Part shown: piece by piece, positions 37,801 through 43,500 of the stretch
Layout: the number at the start of each line of letters is the position of its first letter
Position numbering within the stretch: position 1 is the stretch's first letter
Source of the DNA: Tritrichomonas musculus
Taxonomy: Eukaryota > Parabasalia > Tritrichomonadida > Tritrichomonadidae
DNA length: 64,000 nucleotides
NCBI GenBank assembly: GCA_039105265.1
Contig: JAPFFF010000004.1
Coordinates: 7,917,501 to 7,981,500, forward strand
Direction of reading: 5' to 3'
Notes under the pieces: model-generated
Told to the model about the DNA's origin: nothing
What the model saw: the letters and a program-made list of their open reading frames with translations, nothing else
Databases searched by the model: none
Translations under genes and position numbers: made by a program

Positions 37801-38672
37801 AGACTGACAAGAAGAAAGTTGAGAAGCCAAAAGAAAGCAAAGAAGAAGAATCCGAGTCAGACGGGGCAACAGGAGACCTCACAAGCCTCCTCAACGGCAG
37901 CCTCAGCTCGCTGACATCGACAACCGGCTCCAGCAAAGACAGCAAAGAGGAAGCCAAGCCCAAAGAAGAATCAAAAGAATCGAAGAAACCAAAGGAAGAA
38001 GCAAAGAAACCTAAAGAAGAGCCAAAGAAGCCAAAGGAAGAACAAAAAGAAGCACCAAAACCAAAAGAGCCTCAGACAAAGAACACAAAGAAGAAAGTTG
38101 AGAAGCCAAAAGAAAGCAAAGAAGAAGAATCAGAGTCAGACGGGGCAACAGGAGACCTCACAAGCCTCCTCAACGGCAGCCTCAGCTCGCTGACATCGAC
38201 AACCGGCTCCAGCAAAGACAGCAAAGAGGAAGCCAAGCCCAAAGAAGAATCAAAAGAATCCAAGAAAACTAAGGAAGAAGCAAAGAAACCTAAAGAAGAG
38301 CCAAAGAAGCCAAAAGCTGAACCAGAAGCAAAGAAGGTCAAAGAGCCACAAGGAAAAAGTACCAAGAAGAAGCCCGTCGCACATAAAGAAGAAGAATCAG
38401 AGTCAGAAGGAGCCACAGGAGACCTCACGAGCCTTCTCAATGGAAGCGTTTCCTCTTTAACCGACGAGAAGCCTAAAAATGAAGAAGAAAAGAAGGAACA
38501 GCTGAAGCCAAAAGAACCACAAGAACCTAAAGAAAAGAAGGCCAAAAGACCAGTCAAGTCATCATCAAGCAAGCCAAAGGAGAAAAAAGCCGATGAAGAC
38601 AGCAGAGAAGTTACTGGCGACTTATCAAACCTCCTAAACGGAATTGGTGGAAAACTTACTGATAAGAAATAA
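25836..38672 (+). CDS. Giant low-complexity multi-repeat protein, 4,278 aa
   Basis: ATG is at 25836 and one open frame runs for 12.8 kb. Order by residue: 1-130, a non-repetitive charged helical head with PFPKCDGIIRAQKELTKIRQF; 290-420, Ser/Arg/Lys-rich; 680-1127, seven Gln-rich units of 62/66 residues; 1130-1463, about 41 units of PGQQPILx; 1555-1635, a coiled coil rich in AREA; 1737-1919, nine units of DAFGAPESDN plus degenerate DAF/NPF copies to about 2140; 2225-2272, a 48-residue charged helix; and 2140-4278, about 28 copies of a TGDLxxIxSxIGNxL motif separated by long Glu/Lys linkers. No catalytic domain, signal peptide or membrane span is seen. I do not recognise the family. A structural or scaffolding role (cytoskeleton, condensate or coat) is inference only. 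Confidence 0.9.
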   Translation: MNNSFKFDSQYLQLVNQRKQYSEHMRHLLEAKPTINTSPFPKCDGIIRAQKELTKIRQFQLQVEEDKLQFVRNYYSKKDDSKFSKTAPYRKPQIKGTKKDWSSMIQSDEEFEKTFIYHKNPEDDELDPETAFILSGLEKGMTVVDKSPSNKNSIYPQQNGKPKVIQPINQGRGSNRRNRAQASIQTESFNKPKPPNNNPPSNRRNRDDPRKASTLNSLYADNNAEPKAPLHFSDNSINDNLYVQEPGDEREGDQHHAPRSYRPNQQSVQQMNLNQRQKLQKLKKQKEEAEKMKQQEQSRKSSTRSSRSPSKQIQSRSKQDQIVEQSNTKSSRSSRSPSKQTQNQQEYEVQTPKPKRKSSRSPNSTSKHENSQEIEQPKRKSSKSPSTSSRHKQNKQGQEIQQPTTESNGSPRTSSRRVHRKQPNTENQHQHHQKQHHHNSQNLTPVNNQKQDPNQGEITKAQKELENYQNENEYYYSNEDQNQYDNQYEYENDENKGEPSDQITSSFHRDEQDESNISPKQTKSTKKQSTDKKPHQHQHQPKQTRKSTKQNKVHHHEPSHQKSNQNTSRKTDLINQKQNPTNNVLADDNQETIQNEVQYSNNYEEDLYDAYEEEENDGYGAEEDDYESEGDDIDNHKGMINNLQEQKEENEEVPVNQAKQRAINASDNANILNNSKNQIINQQPITQQPTQEQLLQLGQQYVEQQKQLGQQIDQELSQEQLLQIGQQISQQQQAQQQLIQQQYQQPITQQPTQEQLLQLGQQYVEQQKQLGQQIDQELSQEQLLQIGQQISQQQQAQQQAQQQLIQQQYQQPITQQPTQEQLLQLGQQYVEQQKQLGQQIDQELSQEQLLQIGQQISQQQQAQQQLIQQQYQQPITQQPTQEQLLQLGQQYVEQQKQLGQQIDQELSQEQLLQIGQQISQQQQAQQQAQQQLIQQQYQQPITQQPTQEQLLQLGQQYVEQQKQLGQQIDQELSQEQLLQIGQQISQQQQAQQQAQQQLIQQQYQQPITQQPTQEQLLQLGQQYVEQQKQLGQQIDQELSQEQLLQIGQQISQQQQAQQQAQQQLIQQQYQQPITQQPTQEQLLQLGQQYVEQQKQLGQQIDQELSQEQLLQIGQQISQQQQTQQQFVQQPGQQPILQPGQQPILLPGQQPILQPSQQPTLQSGQQPILQLGQQPISQPGQQPILQPGQQPTLQPGQQPILQPGQQPILLPGQQPISQPGQQPILLPGQQPTLQPGQQPILQPGQQPILLPGQQPISQPGQQPILLPGQQPTLQPGQQPILLPGQQSILQPGQQPILLPGQQPTLQPGQQPILLPGQQPTLQPGQQPILQPGQQPILLPGQQPILQPGQQPILLPGQQPTLQPGQQPILLPGQQPTLQPGQQPILQPGQQPILLPGQQPILQPGQQPILLPGQQPTLQPGQQPILLPGQQPILLPGQQPILLPGQQPILIPGQQPILIPGQQPMINDKSIANEEEEINEDQISEEESLKTDEEFSSGQAIEEMKNLKNNAQTLFDFNNFELPTQNSTTSEIEETDENDVFAVSQQEELVPTERDTEATIRAKIAAREANLEVREAQKETNKAKKQFEKANQKIIVAQTAAREAKLEAKSALEEAKNAREEVKKANRLMRIIQKSIKKGDLSSLLGQLNSMNPDQQPQFNNTLNSQEEDENSNQNSQEIDEIKATSSKGNEQIPAIKAVPSQNDDEIEDIQSVPNSLKENVQNVVNNMFGVNEPDEDEVDAFGAPESDNEKQPENKEEVDAFGAPESDNDKQPENNEEEADAFGAPESDNDKQPENNEEEADAFGAPESDNDKQPENKEEEVDAFGAPESDNEKPPENKEEEVDAFGAPESDNEKQPENKEEEEADAFGAPESDNEKPPENKEEEADAFGAPESDNDKQPENKEEEADAFGAPESDNEDAPAVVNKKAEQNNGNIGNTFGLSLPTRKHVKRIPVTLKISEGKVLTDIPLCEEEEEEYAMQEEESEGEADAFNAPDSNNKETTENKEEEEVDAFTPQSDNEKQEEEEGEDAFNAQSDNENNEEEEIADQFGVQESNNDKQEEEEEVNAFNAPQSGNEEEEVADQFGVQDSEDKETEEIKDINEEEEENAFAVKQKDNVNDNAKIEEEEEDNETINPFDAQDDEEEKGEAPLSNVISDIGNSLIKPNQETKEEEEKEEAPLSNIISDVGNSLIKPNQEAKEEEETIEKAKEEEENQAEVEEKAAPQVITEQMKEKLKEKLREEIKEELREELKEKLKEELKNELREEFRELLKEESTSQPTTQPKKTKQPVISEPKEEEENENEKDEFVDDGFEAEEDHQEDENETQEDNLTKLASGISNGLLGMKDEKSSSAFQSEVPAEKEQYKDQEEGELRKAKEEMKDKKKVKFADQPIENKDNELTNQSSEPDSETFSELERGKDKEEDELKDAEDEKSDVLPLEQSRSDISLSGTIENLEEGKDKEEDELAKEQQEQNEEGEVEKDFENTFKDDFESTIKDDFESTIKDDEEESSKSSTKNDSNDEEQTTTGDLSNVVSDIGNGLLASKKSSDLEQTHSEKDDFENEEEEKQFENDENEEEEKEEQETGKLADIVSSIGNGLFGNKEKEEKGESEGEKAAKSADRTLDKDDFEEMEEAGEEEEEKKDLEDKDDFEQEENEEKKSEEEEKIETGDLSKIASDIGNSLFATKEAKKDEKDEEEKEFEEKEEGHESQPEKENIEDHENEEEEEENDEQTGKLSDIVSGIGNGLFGSQGAKEKDEKSTKSADKKLAKPSDADKEELEGMEEAEEEETKPEEKEKKEDVEENDFENEEEEEKEMETGDLSKIASDIGNSLFAKKEVKKPKEEEKEEAEENNEDDFENAEEPSSSKGKENESEKEENEEDELETGDLSKIASDIGNSLFAKKEVKKPKEEEKEEAEENNEDDFENAEEPSSSKGKENESEKEEEEEGLETGDLSKIASDIGNSLFAKKEVKKPKEEEAKEESEKSKEEAEENNEDDFENAEEPSSSKGKENESEKEEEEEGLETGDLSKIASDIGNSLFAKKEVKKPKEEPKEESESTKEVSENNEDDFEELEEPSSSKGKENESEKEENEEDELETGDLSKIASDIGNSLFAKREVKKPAEEETEESTKQPEEKKPEEEEQRVKFIIPIRNPKSKRQPRQQNPDQPQPRPKPQQKQVETESSEKVSDTDKEEDDTDLEKSANFSDTFKSDFLSMSGTLELQNSQKLENESSEEHKDDEEDNNEDDFDDDKEEASEEDKLTTGDLMGIISGVGNGLIGKKGEKKEESESEKESEKEAKDDLDDDFEQEEDKNDEDKNDDEEDESESEHATLDTSGLATLLKGVNEPKKEDEKSNSEFEKSEKEENEDDFEDDKSDEEQEKVPDAMAGINMNGLFAAKDKKETAKVEKEKKEESEEKKEEESEDEGTTGQLQNVIPGIGDALLASKEKSKPKEEKKETKEAKEKKEVTKPKKEEKKEANKEEESESDGATGDLTNLMSNLSSSLSSTTGPQKDSKETKDTKEIKDTKDPKETKDTKKLKEAEASEVPNVLPGVANALLTPKEKADETKPKEEQKETKKAKKEIKDKKKDESEPEDEATGDLSGLVKGIGDSLVAKKGAKNEESNSEHEKSDKVDLNDEDFDDSEGEKEKEDDKSDEEPDKIPDEMANINMNGLFAAKGKKETAKVEKEKKEETKPKKEEKKEANKEEESEDEGTTGQLQNVLPGIGDALLASKEKSKPKEEKKETKEAKEKKEATKPKKEEKEKEKKKAESEEKKEEESEDEGTTGQLQNVLPGIGDALLASKEKSKPKEEKKEKKETKETKEAKEKKEVTKPKKDEKKEANKEEESESDGATGDLTNLMSNLSSSLSSTTGSQKDSKETKDTKEIKDTKDTKETKDTKEIKDTKDTKETKDTKDSKKPKESKKEEKPKQKAKSDKDDEEQSEEMSGDLSGIVSSIGNSLTAPSEPKKEETKPKEAKKEDSKKPAKEANEAKAKTDKKKVEKPKESKEEESESDGATGDLTSLLNGSLSSLTSTTGSSKDSKEEAKPKEESKESKKPKEEAKKPKEEPKKPKEEQKEAPKPKEPQTKNTKKKVEKPKESKEEESESDGATGDLTSLLNGSLSSLTSTTGSSKDSKEEAKPKEESKESKKTKEEAKKPKEEPKKPKAEPEAKKVKEPQGKSTKKKPVAHKEEESESEGATGDLTSLLNGSVSSLTDEKPKNEEEKKEQLKPKEPQEPKEKKAKRPVKSSSSKPKEKKADEDSREVTGDLSNLLNGIGGKLTDKK
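27885..29215 (+). repeat. 186/198-bp Gln-rich coding repeat, seven copies
   Basis: Unit starts at 27885, 28071, 28269, 28455, 28653, 28851 and 29049 give spacings of 186, 198, 186, 198, 198 and 198. The 12-base difference adds or removes QAQQ. Units are almost identical at DNA level. Confidence 0.95.
29222..30222 (+). repeat. 24-bp coding minisatellite (PGQQPILx), about 41 copies
   Basis: An eight-codon unit PGQQP(I/T)L(Q/L) is repeated without frame loss over 1 kb. Higher-order blocks of several units recur (for example near 29400 and 29520, and near 29790 and 29970), showing segmental duplication inside the array. Confidence 0.95.
31043..31590 (+). repeat. About 60-66-bp coding repeat (DAFGAPESDN), nine copies
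   Basis: Nine units of 19-22 residues each carry DAFGAPESDN followed by an acidic linker with PEN. More diverged units (DAFNAP, DAFTPQ, DQFGVQ, NPFDAQ) follow to about 32250. Confidence 0.9.
32262..38660 (+). repeat. Array of about 28 'TGDLxxIxSxIGNxL' peptide motifs in Glu/Lys linkers
   Basis: Examples by position: APLSNVISDIGNSL (about 32270), TGDLSKIASDIGNSLF (about 33830, 34270, 34480, 34680, 34900, 35115), TGQLQNVLPGIGDALL (about 36970, 37180), TGDLTSLLNGSLSSL (about 37870, 38155) and a final TGDLSNLLNGIGGKL (about 38615). Spacing varies from about 60 to 450 bases. Confidence 0.85.
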
Positions 38673-39012
38673 GATATTTGTTATGAATATAAATAGGAAT
38701 TCAAGAATTTGATTGATAAACTTTTATCAATCAATTTGGTTTTTGATTATCAAATTTAATTAATTAATCAAATTTGATGTTTATTGTAAATTTTTATAAA
38801 ATCGCATTTAAAACACTTCTCATTTCTTTTTTAAATTTATTTCAACTTTCTTATAAAAGAAAATCAAAAGATATTTATAAAGGTAAGTACAATTAATATC
38901 ATTGGTGTAAGATGACACTTAATACATCATGAAATACTCAAAAACATTAATAAAAAAAATCAAATTTTATTTAAAATATCATTTTTACTTGAAATTGATG
39001 TTAATGAATTAA
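38673..39012. other. Intergenic region with two 3'-side hairpins
   Basis: 340 bases lie between convergent genes. A perfect 11-bp stem with a 4-base loop (TTGATTGATAA / TTATCAATCAA, 38709-38734) starts 37 bases after the giant gene's stop. A second stem (ATCAAATTT / AAATTTGAT, 38749-38778) follows. Nothing else is seen. Confidence 0.75.
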
Positions 39013-40284
39013 TTATTCATCAACTTTCCAGAGACCGAGAGCTGGTGTGCCAACAAAGTAAACTTCTTCACCATCTGGCATGATATTCCAACCTTCCTTA
39101 AGCTTGAATGGATCGTATTTTTTCGTAATTTCATCGTAATCTACCCATAAGTAATTTACGCTTTCGATATCTTCTTTGGATAAATTTTCAGGCTTTGTTG
39201 CATAAGTAATTCTAAAACGGCCTTCACTAGATCCATGAATTAAATGAGCAGCACTCATTAATTTATTATCAAAGGCTCCTTGTTTATATAATTCTAAAAT
39301 ATGTTTTGTTCCAGTATAACCATATTTACGAGTCATTTCATCCATTTCTTTGTTTTCACCGAAAGCTTTTACTCCAGGTGCCAGCAAAATTAAATCACCA
39401 TCGTCGGCAACTATCATTCTTGTTCTATAAACACCTTTATTTCCTACCCACGTTGTTTTTAATTCAGTGGGTTCAAGGTAAGTAATAACTTTTTTGGCTC
39501 TTCTTTCAACATGCGTAATATTGAGTTTTTGAGATAAGGCACAAGCAGATTCAAATGACTTGAATGTATTGCCAATAAACAAGCCATTCAAATTAACCTT
39601 TGAATCCACACGAGTTGTAACAGTTAAAAGATAAACGATAGGAATTTTTCCATCAATAAAATGCTCTTGAGCATAATTATACAATTTTCTAGCAGGTGAG
39701 AGAGTTACACCCATTGCTTTTTCCATTCCACAAATTGCAGCAAGCATATGTGATTTATTGATCATTTCACGTCCACCAGTACCAACAAAGATATTCTTTG
39801 AATAATTAGCCATACCAACCACTTCATGAGGAACAACTTGACCAACTGATAAAATTAGATCGTAACCGCCATCAACTAGAAGATGATTTAATTCTATATC
39901 GATCTTTTCAGGGAACAATCCATCACTGATTTCAGAACAAACTTCAGCTGGAACATAACCCAATTTAACCGTATCATTTTGCCAACGGTGATGAAGAAAA
40001 TTTTCTGGTGGAATAGAATCACCAAAGAATAAATGAATTTCTTCTTGACTCATTGGCATATGGGTACCAAGAGCTGGCATAACATGAATTGTACAAGTTG
40101 GGCTGAGTTTATTATAAAGGAGGCGCGTAATTTCACCTGCATAAGAATAGCATCGAGTATAATCAGGTGGAATAATTAATAATTTTTTGACATTTGGATA
40201 TTGCTTTATTAGATCGTCGAGCATCTTATTAAGTTGTTCTGGAGAAATACCATTTTTTTCATCAATAAATGATTGTTCTTTCAT
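39013..40284 (-). CDS. LarA-family (DUF2088) nickel-pincer racemase/epimerase homologue, 423 aa
   Basis: ATG is at 40284. Length and motifs fit the LarA superfamily: PPDYTR near the N terminus, ALGTHMPMSQEE (equivalent to the GTHRPM histidine region), then NHLLVDGGYDLILSVGQVVPHEVVGMANYSKNIFVG with the expected histidine and lysine that hold the Ni-pincer nucleotide. LarA interconverts L- and D-lactate; other members act on other 2-hydroxy acids, so the substrate is unknown. No signal peptide is seen. The family is mainly prokaryotic, so lateral acquisition is likely. No LarB, LarC or LarE cofactor genes occur in this window. Base composition appears less repetitive than in neighbouring genes but not strikingly foreign. 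Confidence 0.85.
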   Translation of the reverse strand: MKEQSFIDEKNGISPEQLNKMLDDLIKQYPNVKKLLIIPPDYTRCYSYAGEITRLLYNKLSPTCTIHVMPALGTHMPMSQEEIHLFFGDSIPPENFLHHRWQNDTVKLGYVPAEVCSEISDGLFPEKIDIELNHLLVDGGYDLILSVGQVVPHEVVGMANYSKNIFVGTGGREMINKSHMLAAICGMEKAMGVTLSPARKLYNYAQEHFIDGKIPIVYLLTVTTRVDSKVNLNGLFIGNTFKSFESACALSQKLNITHVERRAKKVITYLEPTELKTTWVGNKGVYRTRMIVADDGDLILLAPGVKAFGENKEMDEMTRKYGYTGTKHILELYKQGAFDNKLMSAAHLIHGSSEGRFRITYATKPENLSKEDIESVNYLWVDYDEITKKYDPFKLKEGWNIMPDGEEVYFVGTPALGLWKVDE

Positions 40285-40351
40285 TGCGATTAAAATTTTT
40301 CAATTGAAAAAGTATATTCAAAAACTTTTTTTAACCCGAAAATAAAAAATT

Positions 40352-40422
40352 CTTTCGATGGGAATCGAACCTGCAACACAGGTGATAAAAGACAAATGAT
40401 TAGGAAAATCTTTCTTTGAAAG
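40352..40422 (-). tRNA. Decayed tRNA-Lys (TTT)-like remnant
   Basis: On the minus strand a 71-base stretch has a near-paired acceptor (CTTTCAA with TCGAAAG, six of seven), the loop CTTTTAT with anticodon TTT at the expected place, a perfect B-box (GGTTCGATTCC) and a short T-run just after. The D arm, the anticodon stem and half of the T stem do not pair, so it is a pseudogene rather than a working tRNA. It sits 67 bases upstream of the LarA gene start. Confidence 0.55.
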
Positions 40423-40567
40423 GCATTTCCAACCTTTTAATATAATTAAATAATTAAAAAAAATACATCAAAATCAGATTTGTTGTAATTATTTTTAGTA
40501 TAGTAATAGTATAAAATTACATATTTAGATTTATCATTTCTTTTCCTAAACCCAAAAACAAATAGTT

Positions 40568-43500
40568 TTAAATAATCAATGGTATCTTTGATTCAGGAAC
40601 ATCATAATTGTACTCAGTTGGAGTGTCTTGCTGATGATATAAAGGAGAACATCGATGACCTATACGAATTGGAATTGTCCCATACAAAAAGTTACAACTA
40701 TAATAACAAGGACCAGGAGCCTCAGTCATTTTGGGAACACAGATGCCATACTGATCTAATTTTATATAATGAAGAATTTGTGCATCACAATTTTTCTCTT
40801 TTTCATTGAGATCTGGCCAGATCAAGAACGACCTATTCAAAAATGACAAATGCTCCTTGAAATGACGCTTCCTTTTGATCTTGTCTATTTTGTAAACTTT
40901 TTTCTCTTCTTGGTTAATTTTACCAACTTTTTTAGATTTTTTAGACGGTTTTTCAGAAACAATTCTATGCGAATCATTCACTTTTGGCGGCTCTAAATCA
41001 TTCTTTATTTCAACAGTATAAAATAGCAATCCAGCATAATTTCTATTCAATTTTTTGTCACTTTTTGTATCATCCACTTTTTCAGAGACAATTGAATTTT
41101 CAATTATCGGCTTTTTGAGAGACGACAGATACTTCTTAAAGTGACGCTTTTCTCTGTATTTTTCTGGCTTGCTGTCAATTTTGACTGGAATGTCTGTCAG
41201 CTTTCCGTTATCTAAAAGCTTGATTTTAAGCTGACCATTCGTGCCTAGAAAAGCGTTTCTCCTCTTGTTTTCAGTCACCAAGAACTTCCAGAAACGCGAA
41301 TTGATTTCAATTGTTTTCAAAGAAGAACAGTTTTCAAACGCTTTTTCATCAAAGCATCCCAGATCGATGAGGAAGAACGATGCCTTAGTCAGCGCTTTGC
41401 AGTTACAAAAGGCTCTCTTGCGAACCCATTGCATTGCAACTTTTGGTGGATAAATGAATGCTGTTTTCAATTTTGTCACTTTTTTATTGTCTTCAAAAAC
41501 GACTTCTTTCAAAGATGAACAATTCATGAATGCTTCGTCATTGATATTAAACACATAAAATTCATTTTCATCTTCTTCTTCACAATATTTATTGTCATCA
41601 TCCTCTTCATCGTCGCCTAGACTTCGATACGACTTGCTTGTTAAGTGCGTGAACTTGATTTTGGCCAATGAAGAGCAATTGAAGAATGTGCGACAATTTA
41701 TGGATGAAAGATCAGAGCCTTCGTATTTGAAGGAAGTTAGTTTGGCGCAGTCCATGAAGCACGAAGGACCAACAAAGGAACATTTTGACGGAAGAACAAA
41801 AGAAGTCAAAGAAGTGCAATTTCTGAATGCATTTTTTTGAATGGTTTTCAGTTCACTTTTTTCATCGATTTCCACTTTTTCTAACTTGCTGCAATTCATG
41901 AAGGAAGCCTCTTCAATCATTGCAACACTGGAAGGAATAACAATCGACGAAAGTGACGAACAATTATAAAATGCTTCCTTCTTAATAACTTCAATAGAAC
42001 TTTTTGAGTCAATTTCAACGTCTTCAAGTTTGATGCAATTTTTAAAGGCGCCTTCACCAATGCTGACGCACGAACAAGGAATCTTTACTTTACAGAGATT
42101 TGGACAACTTAAGAATGCATGCTTAAAGATTTTTAAATTTGTCATTTTGGAATTAAATTCAACAATTTCAAGTGAATTAAAATATGAAAAAATGTTTTCT
42201 CCAAGTGTTGAACTTTTTGAATTGATTCTTATTTCCTTGACTTTGCTCCTTAAATGATTGTAGCTTGGAAACTCGTAGATACAAATGTCTGTTACTTCTT
42301 TTGTAACTTCTATCTTTTCAAGATTATTCATGTCATCAAGAAGACCTTTACTGAAGCAAAAACAATTTTTGTTAATTTGAAGTTTGTCAAGCTTCTTTGG
42401 TGCAAACAAAAGAGTATAAAAAGACGGTTTATTTTTGATTGATTCAAAAATTAAACCGCTTTGATTTTGAATGAAATTTGTCGGTTTTCCTTTACAAAAA
42501 GTGATGCTATTCAAAAATGGAACACAAGTTGGCTCAAAAAGTTTTTTGGCATTTCGATTAACCGCCAATGATTCAATTATTGTATTTTCAAACGAACCAT
42601 TGAAAATTTCAATTAGATTTGTGTTTTCTGTAGTTTTAACTTCTTTCAAATTGCAGCAATTTGAAAAAGAATATGATTTGATTGTTGTCAATGAATCAGG
42701 AAGTTCAATTGACTCCAATAAAATGTCATTGGCAAATGAATATTCATTCAATGTTTTAATTCCTTTATTGAATGCAACTTTAGCCAATTTTGAACAACCG
42801 TAAAATGCCATTGAATCAACAATTTTAGTTGATTTTGGCAATTTTATACTCTTCAAACCAGAAAGTGCAAAGCACCTTTTTGGAATGATTTCTAATTTAT
42901 CTGGAAGATTTATTGATAACAATTTCTTGCATTCAAAAAATGCAAAATTTTTAATTTCTTGCAAATTACTCTCTTTTGAAAAGATGACTTTTCTTAGACT
43001 TGTGCATGAATAGAATGCACTTTCACTGATAACAGCAACTGAAGAAGGAATTGTTATTTCTTTCAATCTCGAATATGCGAAGCAAAACTTCGGAATCTCT
43101 GAAACTTGGATGCTGTCATCAAGAGTAATATTCGTCAATTTATGGAAATTCATGAAACTAAATGGATTCAACATTTTCATTGTTCGACGTGCAGATGCCT
43201 CAATGAGCATTGGTATCTTGAAATCACTCTCTTGAGAGTCCAAACTCTTAATCTTGAATAGGCAGCCACTCAATGAATTAGCTCGTTGTTTGGCCATTTT
43301 TTGGATGCTCAAATGAATGTCTTTATTGACATGAAATAGGTCGATTCTTCTGCAGTAATCAAAGAATGAAAACCACTTGTATTCATCGAGATCGAAATTG
43401 AATAATTTCACAGAAGAATGACTAAACGCAAAATCATGAACAAAACAAATTGGAGCGGTGTCAATTGTGTCATCAATGTCTTCTTCAATGAAGTCTTTCT

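Noticed and set aside
33977-37963. 1,328-codon minus-strand open frame rich in Ser, Phe and Leu
   Set aside because: It is the complement of the Glu/Lys-rich repeat gene. GAA/AAG/GAT codons rarely create antisense stops, and the peptide is pure low complexity with no start context.
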